Shown here: in pieces, positions 10,122 through 20,358 of the stretch
How the letters are laid out: the number at the start of each line of letters is the position of its first letter
Position numbering within the stretch: the stretch's first letter is position 1
Assembly: GCF_033118175.1 (NCBI RefSeq)
Contig: NC_083693.1
Location: forward strand, 23,032,481-23,096,480
DNA: 64,000 bases
Source: Dama dama
Taxonomy: Eukaryota; Chordata; Mammalia; Artiodactyla; Cervidae
Direction of reading: 5' to 3'
Notes under the pieces: model-generated
The model's database searches: none
Told to the model about the DNA's origin: nothing
The model's input: the letters and a program-made list of their open reading frames with translations, nothing else
Position numbers and translations under genes: made by a program

Positions 10122-10772
10122 ATTCATCACTTCAAGACAAATAGATGGGGAAACAATGGAAACGGTGACAAACTTTATTTTCTTGGGCTCCAAAATCACT
10201 GCAGATGGTGACTGCAGCTATGAAATTAAAAGACACCTGCTCCTTGGAAGAAAAGCTATGACAAACCTAGACAGCCTATTAAAAAGCAGAGACATTGCCT
10301 TGCCGACAAGGTTTCCTCTAGTCGAAGCTATGGTTTTTCCAATAGTCATGTATGGGTGTGAGAGTTGAAAGCTGAGTGCCTAAGAATTGATGCTTTTGAA
10401 CTGTGGTGTTGGAGAAGACTCTTGAGAGTCCCTTGGGCTACAAGGAAATCAAACCAGTCAATCCTAAAGGAGATCAGTCCTGAATATTCATTGGAAGGAC
10501 TGATACTGAAGCTGAAGCTCCATTAATTTGGCCACCTGATGCGAAGAGCTGACTCCTTGGAAAAGACCCTGATGCTGGGAAAGATTGAAGCAGGAGAAGA
10601 AGAGGATGACAGAAGATGAGATGAGGTGGTTGGGTGGCATCACTGACTCGATGGACATGAGTTTGAGTAAGCTCCGGGAGTTGGTGATGCACAGGGAAGC
10701 CTGGTGGTGTGCTGCAGTCCATGGGGTTGCAAAGAGTCAGACACAACTGAGGGACTGAACTGAATTGTTTAA
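10122..10772 (+). mobile_element. BovB LINE 3' fragment with target-site duplication
   Basis: A 651-bp plus-strand BovB from 'caaatagatggggaaacaat' to the terminal 'ctgagggactgaactgaatt'. It covers the C-terminal part of ORF2, but the frame is broken (stop after the GCES block near 10368). A 12-bp duplication, 'attattatttaa', at 10110-10121 and 10773-10784 marks a single 5'-truncated insertion. Confidence 0.93.
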
Positions 10773-10856
10773 ATTATTATTTAATGGTTCCTGGATGTTG
10801 TGTCATAGTTAGAAAGGCCGTAAGAAGCTTTCCCTATGCCCTACTTTGCACTTTCT

Positions 10857-11031
10857 GTTTTTTTTTTTTTTTTTTGGCTGTGCTGGGTCTTTGCTGCTGT
10901 GTGGACTTTTTCTAGTTGTGATGTGTGGGCTTAGTTGCCTGTGTGTGATCTTGGCTCTCCAACCAGGGATTGAATGCATGTCCCCTGCATTGGAGGAGGA
11001 TTCTTAAGCATTGGACCCCCAGGGAAGTTCC
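10857..11031 (-). mobile_element. CHR-2-type SINE
   Basis: A long poly(T) at the left is followed by 'ggctgtgctgggtctttgct', 'ccaaccagggattgaatgca' and 'ttggacccccagggaagttc'. It reads on the minus strand. Confidence 0.88.
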
Positions 11032-11079
11032 CCTTCTGTTGTTTTTCATGTATCGCTACCAGGGAAGCAGCATAGCCAC

Positions 11080-11270
11080 CTGGTTGTGAGTGCTGGTTTT
11101 CTGAGTCAGACAAACCTAAGTTTCAGTGGCAGCTCTAGCACGGCTAGCTAAGTGATCTTGAGCGAGTCAGGCTGCCTCCCTACATGGGGGTTAAAATGAC
11201 ACCCAGTCACAAGGCGACAGTGGGAATTGGCGCTGTGGCTGGCACTTGGTGAGTGTGCACGCCAGGTAAG
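11080..11270 (+). mobile_element. MIR SINE
   Basis: MIR landmarks are diverged but in order: 'ttctgagtcagacaaaccta', 'ggcagctctagcacggctag', 'aagtgatcttgagcgagtca' and 'ctggcacttggtgagtgtgc'. Confidence 0.65.
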
Positions 11271-11299
11271 TGGAGGGCACTGCTTTTAATACCACGGTA

Positions 11300-11835
11300 C
11301 CAACCATACTCAGCCCAGTTAGTTTCACTTCTCTGTCTCTCCAGCTCCCTGAGGACAGCGATCGCATTTCAATTTGTACCCTCAGAAGGGTAGGGTAAGG
11401 GAGTTAGAGTAGGCGAGGTTCAGAAAAAGGAGACTGTCACTTTACGGGAACAGATCACCTTTAATGAGGTGAGAAGGGGCAGCAGTCAGATTAGCGAGCT
11501 GCTGCCCTAACCCAAGGAAAGAGTACGTATATACAGGCATGTGTGTGGAAAGCTACTGTCTTAAGGGGGCCTGTTCTCCAAGGTTGTTCGGAGTAGTTAA
11601 ACGGCTGGGGCAAGGAATTCTGGAGATTGGCCAGAGGCTGGACCGGCTGGGAGCTGGGTGTAATCAGCCTTAATGTCCATTTTTTTCTTCGGGTGAGAGA
11701 GTTCTTTGTTTTGCCTAGAATAGTGGGGAGGACCTGGAGGGGAGTTTTAACTCCAGGCTATTTTGAGCCATGTAACTTTCCTTCACGAAGGGTACCACAG
11801 AAGGGGCTCAACAAATCCTAGTTGATGAATGGACA
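11300..11835 (+). mobile_element. L2 LINE 3' end, split by a solo LTR
   Basis: The left part 'agctccctgaggacagcgat' then 'aatttgtaccctcagaaggg' and the right part 'ggctcaacaaatcctagttg' then 'atgaatgga' join into one L2 tail when the LTR at 11391-11799 is removed. Confidence 0.65.
11391..11799 (-). mobile_element. Solo LTR of an endogenous retrovirus, class II-like
   Basis: A 409-bp insertion in an L2 tail, bracketed by the 6-bp direct repeat 'gaaggg' at 11385-11390 and 11800-11805. The minus strand begins TG; its 3' end is TA instead of CA, which a single transition explains. On the minus strand a TATATA (about 11527-11534) precedes an ATTAAA polyadenylation-like signal (about 11461-11467), as expected in an LTR. 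The 6-bp duplication fits betaretrovirus-like (ERV2) elements. No internal viral genes are present. Confidence 0.7.
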
Positions 11836-11879
11836 GAGAAACCAGCTCAAAGCACTGCAGAGATTACTTAGTTTAGATC

Positions 11880-12010
11880 ATTCCTGGCAGTTTGCAGAGG
11901 AGAAAACCGAGGCAAAGTGATTTGTCCAAGGTCAGAGTCGGAATGAAACGTGGAGCTCTTGACTTCAGTCCAAAAGGCAGCCGTTGGCCTGCCACTTTCC
12001 ATGCCATGCT
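11880..12010 (-). mobile_element. MIR-like relic
   Basis: 'gaggagaaaaccgaggcaaa' and 'gtgatttgtccaaggtcaga' match the antisense of the MIR core. The rest is heavily diverged. Confidence 0.5.
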
Positions 12011-12150
12011 GGCCCCAGGCTAGGAAGGGGGGGCTGTGTCCTTCATAGCGGACGTCTCTGCCCAGCAGAATAGTCAGGGTCCTCCACTCCAGCTTCTGAA
12101 GCATCATTTATCATTCTTGTTCATAGTGGACTCATTAAAATAGAAATGTA

Positions 12151-12164
12151 CACACACACACACA
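12151..12164. repeat. (CA)7 microsatellite
   Basis: Seven uninterrupted CA units. It is short and probably of low polymorphism. Confidence 0.9.
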
Positions 12165-13198
12165 ACTTAAAAATTTAAGTGTGGACTTGAATTGAATTAA
12201 TCTGGGTCTTGTTTCCTCCATCTCTACAATGGGAGTGATCATTCACTTGTTCACTTGCTCGTTGAGGAAATGTTGATAGGGCCTCTGCAGACTTTCTGGA
12301 GCTATGGTAGACAGTGCTTCTGCGGAGATGGACAGAGTGAGACCTGTGTACATAGCGAGCTCAGAGATGTGCAGAGCAACCGCCTGGATGGTCCAAGAAC
12401 AATGCCTGCCTCTTCTTTAGATTGCTCAGGCCTTTATAGGACCACGGGCGTGGGGCTTTGGAGAGCACAGCCAAGTCACAGTTTGTTTGGCATGGGGCAG
12501 AGTTAAAGAAACTTCAAAGAGGATGTGACATTTGAGCTGCCTTTTGAAGGACACCTATGTGTACCAAGTTTATTGACCTTGGTGTGGTTTATAGATTTTT
12601 CTTGGCTGATGACGCCCTTTATATGACAGGCTCTGTTGGGATCAGGTACAGAGGTTGGTCTTTGTTCTCCTCTGATGTGCTAATGCTTCCTCTAGCCAAG
12701 TTCTTATAACCCCCACTTCAACTTTTGCCCCCACTGTGCAGTTGCCAGAATTGACCGATAAAAATACAAGACTCCAGGCACACTGGAATTTCAGATAAAG
12801 AATCTTGGCAGGGGACATGCTTACACTAAAAATGCATTTGTCATTTATCCAAAATGCCACTTCAATGTGGGACTTGTATTTTATCTAGCAAACCTACCCC
12901 AGTAGTGCATGCAACAAAAAGTTTTTGGAGTTCCTTTTTTTCCCTAGCAAATTGCTTTCTTGCATAGAGATAATTCAGGATGGTTCTAGCTCCGATGTTT
13001 TCCTTAGCACCCAAAGTTTGGCAGTGGAAAGCAAAAAACCCCATAAACTAGTTTAATGACAAAAGGTGGCATGGATACACATATTTCCTAGCTCTTTCTG
13101 CTGAGAGGGCCTGAAGGAGTGACACCCCAGTAACAAAAAGCACCCTCAAAGCCTGCATCTTAGTTTCTAAATTCCACTCCCCAGTAAAAGTGACTAGG
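12165..13198. other. Mostly single-copy stretch with ancient relics
   Basis: About 12238-12360 has an L2-like antisense flavour ('cattcacttgttcacttgct'). About 12755-12885 is the palindromic element annotated separately. No exon is supported. Confidence 0.4.
12755..12886. mobile_element. Palindromic relic of a non-autonomous DNA transposon (tentative)
   Basis: The left arm 'cgataaaaatacaagac' and the right arm 'gacttgtattttatct' are inverted repeats. Internal sequence such as 'ggaatttcagataaagaat' recalls an old palindromic mammalian repeat. I cannot name the family with certainty. Confidence 0.45.
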
Positions 13199-13831
13199 GC
13201 AAATAAATGGGGAAAGAGTGGAAACAGTGACTGACTTTATTTTTCTGGGCTCCAAAATCACTGCAGATGGTGATTGCAGCCATGAAATTAAAAAGATGCT
13301 TACTCCTTGGAAGGAAAGTTATGACCAACCTAGACAGCATATTAAAAAGCAGAGACATTAATTTGCCAACAAAGGTCTGCCTAGTCAAGGCCATCGTTTT
13401 TCCAGTGGTCATGTATGGATGTGAGACTTGGACTATAAAGAAAGCTGAGCACCAAAGAACTGATGCTTTTGAACTGTGGTGTTGGAGAAGACTCTTGAGA
13501 GTCCCTTGGACTGCGAGGAGATCCAACCAGTCCATCCTAAGAGAGATCAGTCCTGGGTGTTCACTGAACGCAAAGCTGAAACTGCAATACTTTGGCCACC
13601 TGATACGAAGAGCTGACTCATTTGGGAAGACCCTGATGCTGGAAAAGATTGAGGGCAGAAGGAGAAGGGGACCACAGAGGATGAGACGGTTGGATAGCAT
13701 CACCGACTCTATGGACATGGGTTTGGGTGGACTCCGGGAGTTGGTGATGGACAGGGAGGCCTGGCGTGCTATGATTCATGGGGTCGCAAAGAGTCGGACA
13801 CAACTGAGCGACTGAACTTAACTGAACTGAA
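13199..13831 (+). mobile_element. BovB LINE 3' fragment with intact ORF2 C-terminus
   Basis: Plus-strand 5'-truncated BovB. An unbroken 182-codon frame at 13267-13815 encodes the C-terminal end of the RTE-clade ORF2. Visible blocks are YGCETWTIKKAEHQR, ELWCWRRLLRVPWTARRSN, YFGHLIRRADS and HGVAKSRTQLSD, followed by the stop and the 'ctgaacttaactgaactga' terminus. These blocks lie downstream of the reverse-transcriptase palm motifs, which are missing, so the fragment cannot be autonomous. BovB is known to have entered ruminants horizontally; that is family knowledge, not something seen here. Confidence 0.93.
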
Positions 13832-14179
13832 GGGTCCCTTGGAAATGACATTGACTTTAGGATTGCAGTAGGGAGATTATAGGATGATCCTGGAGCATCT
13901 TGTAATGACAGAAAGTAAAAAAGTGGCCAAAAAATCAAACAGAAGGAAACCAAAACCAAAAAATGGCTGGGAATCAGTCACAAAGACTTTGGTTTTCTCC
14001 CTCTATTGGCCGGCTGGAGGTGAGCATTGAGGGACAGTTTGTTTACTTTTTAGCGAGCCCTGAGGGTAATATCAGAGTCGTCTACTTTGGGCCTGTAGGT
14101 AAAACGGGGGGCAGCAGACCAGCGACTCGATACCCTATAATACAGGGCGTTCAGGTGGAGGACATGGGTGAGTCTGTGA
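13832..14179. other. Single-copy non-coding stretch
   Basis: A 96-codon plus-strand frame crosses into the following L1 tail, showing it is not a real gene. Nothing else recognised. Confidence 0.4.
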
Positions 14180-14266
14180 CTGATTCATGTTGGTGTTTGG
14201 TAGACACCAACACAGCACCGGAAGGCCATTATCCTTCAATTAAAAATAAATAAATAAATTAAAATC
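14180..14266 (+). mobile_element. Ruminant L1 (L1_BT-like) 3' end
   Basis: 'gactgattcatgttggtgtt', then 'ggccattatccttcaattaa' and the A-rich 'aaataaataaataaatt' correspond to the 3' terminus of young ruminant L1. It is extremely 5' truncated. Confidence 0.6.
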
Positions 14267-14394
14267 CTAGGATACAGGCTTTCACTGAGAAGAGAAGGTG
14301 AGAAGAAAGACCAGTATTTTATGTGAGCTGTTATAGGACACAGTGTTAACTCTTTATCCCCTAAAATGTATTAATACTTTGGCAAATATATCCA

Positions 14395-14790
14395 AAATTG
14401 CCAAAACAGCCATGCCCCTGTAATAGAAGTTTCTAGAAATTGGAATATCTTTCAAGGAAGTCATCTGAATACAACAAAAAAACTGCTCAAAGATATATAT
14501 ATTTCACTGTTATTAATAATGTGAAAAAATAGGGGCTAATTTGAAGTAAATAATGGATTTTGCATAGCCATAAAAATAATGTTCATTTAAATACAAAGGT
14601 CATATGGAGATATGTTTAATTATGAAGTGAGGTGGAACTAACCTGGTTTCACTATTGCATAATCTGAGCAACCTAGAAAATTTGGAGAGGGTATATATAT
14701 ACCAACATGCTAACTATAATTATTATAGTAATACCACAGGGTAAAAAGAATTTTCATTCATTTGGAAATAAAAAAATTTTTTTTCTAGGT
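14395..14790 (+). mobile_element. L1M 3' UTR relic
   Basis: AT-rich L1M-like sequence: 'atatatttcactgttattaa', 'ggattttgcatagccataaa' and 'atgttcatttaaatacaaag'. Boundaries are approximate. Confidence 0.5.
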
Positions 14791-14904
14791 AAGTGTGGAA
14801 AAGCATAAGGAAGAAAAAGCACATGGGTGAAAAAGCACATTTTCTTCTTAGTTTTGGGTTTTCCCAAAAAAAGCAATTTGATCATTTAGGGTCAAGAAGC
14901 ACTG

Positions 14905-15082
14905 GAAAGGACTTCCCTGGAGGTCTGCTGGCTAAAGCAGGAGGTCCGCCTGCTAGTGCAGGAGCCACGGTTTCAATCCCGGTCGAGGAAGATCTCACGG
15001 GCTGCAGAGCAGCTGAGCCTGTGCCCCACAGCTACCGAGCCGTCCCGGCAACAAGACCCAGCACAGCCAAAAAAAAAAGTAG
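14905..15082 (+). mobile_element. CHR SINE
   Basis: Starts 'aggacttccctggaggtctg', has 'ggtttcaatcccggtcgagg' and 'ctacagagcc'-type CHR body sequence, and ends 'acccagcacagccaaaaaaa'. Flanking 'agcactggaaa' and 'agtactgggaaa' are a plausible degraded duplication. Confidence 0.88.
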
Positions 15083-15287
15083 TACTGGGAAATAAAAGTG
15101 TGAAAAAGAGTGATCCCCCTTCCCACTTCTCCCTCCTCTCCTTAGGAACACTGTTCAAGCCTTTAATTCTTCCCACCCCTCATCACAATAGCATGCTTAG
15201 GTCGCCATTTCTTGGTTTATTGATTTTAGACATTATCTGTGGGCTTCCTGATAAGGTAGGTAAAAATTTAGGTCTCTTATACCCATA

Positions 15288-15722
15288 GAGTGGATGAATA
15301 GTGGCCTCCCAAAACTCATGTCCACTGGAACCTTGGAATATTGTCCACTTTACTTGGATATACTAAGAGTTTTTTTTCAAATGTAACTGAGTTAAGGATC
15401 TTGAGATTCGATTATCATGGATTTAAGATGGGGCATAAATCCAGGGACTGATGTTGTAACAAGAGGAGAAAATATACACAGAGACACACGGAGAAAAGGC
15501 CAGGCTTTTGTGGAGGCAGAGACTGGAGTTAACACAGCCCCACCCAAGGACTGCCAAGCGTTTCTGGGATCCACCGGAAGCTGCAAGAGAAGCATAGAAC
15601 AAATTCTCTTAGAACTCTGCCAACACCTTGATTTCAGACTTTTGGCTTCCAGAACTGTGAGAGAATACATTTAGTCCCCCAGGTCGTGCAATTTGTTACC
15701 GGCAGCCCTAGGACACTGATAC
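15288..15722 (+). mobile_element. MaLR LTR (MST/MLT1-like), ERVL class
   Basis: Conserved MaLR blocks are present in order: 'ggcctcccaaaactcatgtc', 'aactgagttaaggatcttga', 'caccttgatttcagactttt', 'ccagaactgtgagagaatac' and the end 'cagccctaggacactgatac'. Ancient solo LTR. Confidence 0.75.
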
Positions 15723-16245
15723 AGCTGCATCTCTGACCATTAACCCCTGTGTGTACACTGTGACTTCTAGCCGTTTTTTCTTTTCAAACTTTCCTGTGAT
15801 GAGCACACATGACACTTATGAAGAGAGAAAATAAACTTTGCTAGGAAAGAGCATGAGGATGTGAAAATGCAAAGCTAGAAGAAGAGCAGGACCACTCAGC
15901 ATCCGACTGTGTGCTCAGGCCTGAGATGCACGTGGGTGAGCGCTCAGGATGAAAGACAGAAACCAGCTGTGTCAACAAGATGGCTGTGTATTCCAGAAAG
16001 TTCTTACCCAGGAAGAAAACACTGTAAACCTTTCAACATCTCACTGTTTGCTTTGGAAGTTCCTGAAAACCAGTTTATTCAAATAAGCGCTTGTGCACTG
16101 GGGCACATAGCCCCAGTCTCAGAACAATTGGCTGCTCAGCTGGGCAAAACAACCGCTAACCAAACAGCTGTTTGTTATTAACAGACACTTGCTCTAGGGC
16201 CCTTGCCTTCCTATGGCCACCAGTCCTAAACTATAACTTCATGAA
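15723..16245. other. Single-copy non-coding stretch
   Basis: No repeat recognised. A 90-codon plus-strand frame (15909-16181) has no recognisable domain or conserved motif. Confidence 0.4.
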
Positions 16246-16259
16246 CTCTGCCCAGTCTT

Positions 16260-16503
16260 TTTTTTAAAAAACAGTTTTATTAGTTATTTGTTTACTTATT
16301 TGGCTGCACCAACTTTTCGTTGCAAGTCGGACCCAGGACTTTTGATCTTTGTTACAGCATGTGGCATTTTTCTTTTTTCTTAGTTGCGGCATGCAGGATC
16401 TTTAGTTGCAGCATGTGGGATCTAGCTCCCTGACTAGGGATCGGACCCAGGCCCCCTGCATTGGGAGTGCAGAGTCTTAGCCACTGGACCATCAGGGAAG
16501 ACC
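16260..16503 (-). mobile_element. CHR-2-type SINE with target-site duplication
   Basis: Minus-strand copy with an internally repeated 'tgcagcatgtgg' segment. The duplication 'ctctgcccagtctt' / 'ctctgctcagtctt' (13 of 14 identical) lies at 16246-16259 and 16504-16517. Confidence 0.88.
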
Positions 16504-16783
16504 CTCTGCTCAGTCTTGAACCACTTGAGCTCAGACACCAGAACCGTGCAGGTATCTGCCCTGGCCTCCCCCTTCTGAGACCCTTCTGGGGTTGGTCAGG
16601 CTGGAGAGGCTGTCTGAGAATGCGGTGAGGAAAAGGTCATGGCTGTGTGATGCCCAGGCTGTTCTGGTGGTCCTTCTGGGTGGTCGGCAGTCACCAGCAT
16701 GTGTGTGATTGACTGTGTGTATTGCGTGCTTGCTTGTGTGAGAGTTGTCTGTGGGAGGAAATAGGTGATCATGTGTGTGTGAG

Positions 16784-17187
16784 GCCGCTGTTGCTGTTTA
16801 CTCACCAAGTTGTATCTGACTCTGCAACCCCATGGACTGAAGCATGCCAGGCTTCTCTGTTCATGGGATTTTCCAGGCAAGAATACCCCGGGGGGCTCAG
16901 TGGTAAAGAATCCACCTACCAAGCAGGAGACTCAACTTTGATCCCTGTGTTGGGAAGATACCCTGAAGAAGGAAATGGCAACCCACTCCAGTATTCTTGC
17001 CTGAGAAATCCCATGGACAGAGGAGCCTGGTGGGCTACAGTCTGTGGCATTGTAGAGTTGGACCTGACCGAGCTACTGAACAACAGCTACAAATAATGGC
17101 GTGGGTTGCTCTTTCCTTCTCCAGGGGATCTTCTCCACCCGGGGATCGAACCCACCTCCCCTGCATTGGCAGGTAGATGGAAGCCCG
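16784..17187 (-). mobile_element. Bov-tA SINE, split by an opposite-strand Bov-tA
   Basis: The outer minus-strand copy is interrupted at 'ttttccaggcaagaatac' (about 16886). It resumes at 'gcgtgggttgctctttcctt' (about 17100) and ends at 'aagcccg' near 17187. Confidence 0.85.
16887..17096 (+). mobile_element. Bov-tA SINE nested head-to-head in another Bov-tA
   Basis: Plus-strand copy beginning 'ggggggctcagtggtaaaga' and ending 'ctgaccgagctactgaacaa'. Because it lies in an opposite-strand copy, transcripts of either strand could fold into a long hairpin. Confidence 0.88.
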
Positions 17188-17440
17188 CTTGTCTGTCTGT
17201 AGAACACAGCAATTTATGAAAGGTTTTTCTCTCCCCAAGTCAGTGGGATCCTAGAGGAATTTTAGAGAGAGAGAGGATGACATGTTTAAGTCAGTGTTTC
17301 AGAAAGGCCTGTGATCTCTGGTTTGAGAGAACTCCCAGGGCCATGGAAAAAGCTTTAGAAGATAGTCACACAGTTCAAACATAGATGTGGACACCACTGC
17401 CAAGTAACGGTGAGATGGATTAAAAAGATGGATGCGCATT
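17188..17440. other. Single-copy non-coding stretch
   Basis: No recognised repeat or exon between the SINE nest and the following ancient repeat. Confidence 0.35.
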
Positions 17441-17956
17441 CTTTGCTGCTCTCCCATCAACAGGTAGAGCCTATTTCCCTGCTTTTTTTTTTTTAATTTT
17501 TTTTTTTTATTCCCTGCTCTTTGAATCCGTGCTGGCTTTGGGACTCATTCTGACCAACTGAAAGCAATGAAAGTGGCGCTGTGTAACTTCTGAGACGAGG
17601 CCTTCAGAGATTGGCGGCTCCTGCCTTCACTGTTGGAATGCTTTCTTTTGAAGCCTCATTCAGAATGCTGCCGTTTGAATCAAACTGTGAAAAGTCTGAA
17701 TACCTTGAGACCACCACGCTGTGAGGAAGCCCAAGCTAACTGTGTGAAAAGAGGGGGACCACATGAAAAAACGCAGAGGAGTGAAGCCTTGAAAACTCCC
17801 CTCCAGTTCAGACCCAGCTGAATTCAGCTGAGTGGATGATCCTTGGAGATGCTGTATGGAGCAGAAAAGCCACCAGCAGAGCCCTCTCTTGAGTTCCCAA
17901 CTCACAGAATCTGGTGCAAGCAGAATGCTCATTTTATGCCAGTTAAGTCATGGGGT
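17440..17956 (+). mobile_element. Ancient mammalian repeat (LTR-like, family unresolved)
   Basis: The stretch 'gtagagcctatttccctgct', 'tttgaatccgtgctggcttt', 'gaccaccacgctgtgaggaa', then 'atggagcagaaaagccacca' is a familiar high-copy mammalian repeat whose family name I cannot fix. It continues past the CHR-1 at 17957. Confidence 0.5.
17484..17509 (-). mobile_element. Possible tail-only retroposition scar
   Basis: A 26-bp T-rich block splits the ancient repeat. It is flanked by 'ttccctgct' at 17475-17483 and 17510-17518. It may be a poly(A) tail inserted without any element body; replication slippage of a T tract is an alternative. Confidence 0.4.
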
Positions 17957-18178
17957 AGCTATTTATTTGGCTTCACCAGGTCTTTGTGGTGGTGTTCGGG
18001 CTTCTCATTGCAGTGGCTTCTTTTGTGGAGCACAGGCTCTAAGTGTGTGGCCTTTAGTAGTTGTGGCATTGCAGGCTTAGTTGCTCCTTGGCACGGGGGA
18101 TCTTCCTGGACCAGGGACTGAACCTATGTCCCCTGCATTGGCAGGCAGATTCTTAATCACTGGACCACCAGGGAAGTC
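17957..18178 (-). mobile_element. CHR-1 SINE, 5' intact, internally shortened
   Basis: Minus-strand copy: 'ttggcttcaccaggtctttg', 'gggcttctcattgcagtggc', 'gaccagggactgaacctatg', ending 'ggaccaccagggaagtcc'. Confidence 0.9.
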
Positions 18179-18377
18179 CAATACAGTAGTTTTTTATGCA
18201 ATACTTGGCAACCCAGACAAACAGATGACATTTCTTGATTATTCTGTGCAGTATAGTGCCAGGCAATAGTGTCAAGATGTCCAATATCCGTGATTTGCTG
18301 TGCAGATTCAATATGATCCCAGCCACTTAGATTTTAATATTCATGATTAGCATTAGTTATTTTCTCGAAAGTTGTTT

Positions 18378-18600
18378 TTGTTCAGTTGCTGCTAAGTCGT
18401 GTTCGACTCTTTGCAACCCTATGAACTGCAGCACGCCAGGCTTCCCTGTCCATCACCAACTCCCAGAGTTTGCTCAAACTCATGTCCATTGAGTTGGTGA
18501 TGCCATCCAACCATCTCATCCTCTGTAGCCCCTTCTCCTCCTGCCTTTAATGTTTCCCAGCATCAGGCTCCTTTCCAATGAGTCGGCTCTTCAAATCAGG
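18378..18600 (-). mobile_element. BovB LINE 3' fragment
   Basis: Minus-strand BovB terminus with 'ttcagttgctgctaagtcgt' and 'tgatgccatccaaccatctc', truncated at 'gagtcggctcttcaaatcag'. No usable frame. Confidence 0.88.
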
Positions 18601-19780
18601 CTCTTCACGTACTTCTTGAAAGTAATATCTATTATATTCCTAACTTTACTTTTTATTCATGAGTAATTACTGAATCAAAAATTTCTATGTCAAATAAGAT
18701 GTGAACCAATAAGAATTAAATTTGTATCCTAAAGTAGCCACAGATGCTATCTTTCAATAACCCTTTCAGAGGAAAGAAGGTAGACAACTAAGCCTCCCCT
18801 CCTTAATTCTTGAGGCCAGAGGGGGAGGCTGAAGACGAGGGGAAGGATGTGAGGGAGAGGAAGGGTGGAACTAAAGGAATTTTGGATGCAGGCAGAGGGG
18901 AATCAGAGAAGGCAGTTGAGAGGGGGACCAGAGAAAAGAGATGGTGTGGAGAAGCCTGGGGCTCCTGCTCTTGGTCTAGGTTCCTTTGCAGGCTCTGCAT
19001 CTCAGAGAGGGATGCTAACTTTGGATCTGAACTGACTCCTGGCCTGGGGTGTGTTTCTTGCTTCCTTCCTTCAGAATCCTCATCCAGTGGCCATCCAGCT
19101 CCTGACACCCAAATATTTCCATGGAAAACCTGGGTTTGGATGAAGACCTACTATTGTTTTTTGGAGGTGAGAGGTTCGTAGTGGGGAAAGAGAGGAGACT
19201 TCTAATCTACTGAATTGATTAGCTGAAAAATATTTGCCTCCTAGGATTTCAGTAGCCCGAGATAATCCAGCCCTTAATGAGTAGTTCCACCAGCTATGAA
19301 TTGACATGCAAATCTATGCAAATAACATGCAGCTCCTCCTGGGCTTCTGGAGACAGGTCTTTGTTTTCAACAGGATTACTTTACTGGGCCAATTCAATGG
19401 GGTAGAAAAAGCCCTTTGCAAATGGGATTTTCATATTAATAAGGGCTGCCATGGATTGAATATCTGACACTTGATGTATCTATCTGTTTAAAAGCCTCCA
19501 GCACAGAACTGGGCAACCTCCAGACAGCACTTCGGAGCAGGAGCCCAGCTCTGCCTACCAAGCCAAAGACTGTGAAAGCCACAATCTTCAAGAATGCTCC
19601 GCCTCTGCTATTAGTCTTGAGGCATTTCACCCAAAGAGCCAAGTTTAAAAGCTAAATGTCAGTGACAGTTTCTTAATTTCAACTCTAGAAAACTTACAGA
19701 GTAAATGTATGATAAGAGTGTTTAAAAACAGCACTTTGTTTTTCTGATGATAAAATAACTGTTGACAGGCAGATAAAAAT
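18601..19780. other. Single-copy non-coding stretch, about 1.2 kb
   Basis: Repeat-free by eye. It contains a purine-rich run (about 18815-18950) and a 123-codon plus-strand frame (18810-19181) whose charged composition simply reflects that purine run. No exon or RNA gene is supported. Confidence 0.4.
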
Positions 19781-19913
19781 GGGAGTTAGGTACACATTCT
19801 GAGGTTGCGGACCTGGGTTTGTGCTCAGGTCCACCACTTCCTTGAGAGTGAGAGTGAGAAAGGGGCCAAGTGACCTTTTGTTTTTTTAAACAGTAATCCT
19901 TTTTTTCTTAAAC

Positions 19914-19933
19914 ATATATATATATATATATAT
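19914..19933. repeat. (AT)n microsatellite
   Basis: About ten AT units at the tail of the outer CHR-1. Many microsatellites start in retroposon tails. Confidence 0.85.
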
Positions 19934-20046
19934 GTTATTTTGGCTGTGCTGGCTCTTCATTGCTGTAAGTGGGCCTTTTCTGTAGTTGCAGAGAGCGGCG
20001 ACTCTCTAGTTGTGGTGTGTGGGCTTCTCATTGCAGTGGCTTCTCG

Positions 20047-20358
20047 GTTTTTTTTTTTTAATTTTTATTTATTTATTCTTTATTTATATTTTTGGCTGCG
20101 CTGGGTCTTTGTCGCTGCGTGTGGGCTTTCTCTGGTTGCACCTAGTGGGGTCTACTTTCTAGCTGCGGAGCTCGGGCTTCTCACTGCAGCGGTTTTTCTT
20201 GTGGAGGCCGGACTCGAGAGCGCAGGCGGGCTCCAGTAGTCGCGGTACACTGGCTCGGTTGCTCTGCGGCCCGTGGGATCTTCCCGGAGCAGGGATCAGA
20301 CCCGTGTCCCCTGCGCTGGCAGGCAGATTCTTAACCACTGGACCACCGGGGGAGTCCC
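20047..20358 (-). mobile_element. Inner CHR-1 SINE, full length
   Basis: Complete minus-strand CHR-1 with poly(T) at the left and 'ggaccaccgggggagtccc' at the right. It is inserted in the outer CHR-1 with a short 'tggcttc' repeat at both edges. High CpG content suggests it is comparatively young for its family. Confidence 0.9.

Noticed and set aside
13267..13815. 182-codon intact frame as a host gene
   Set aside because: It is the BovB ORF2 C-terminus, ending in the BovB 3' terminus and lacking the catalytic domain.
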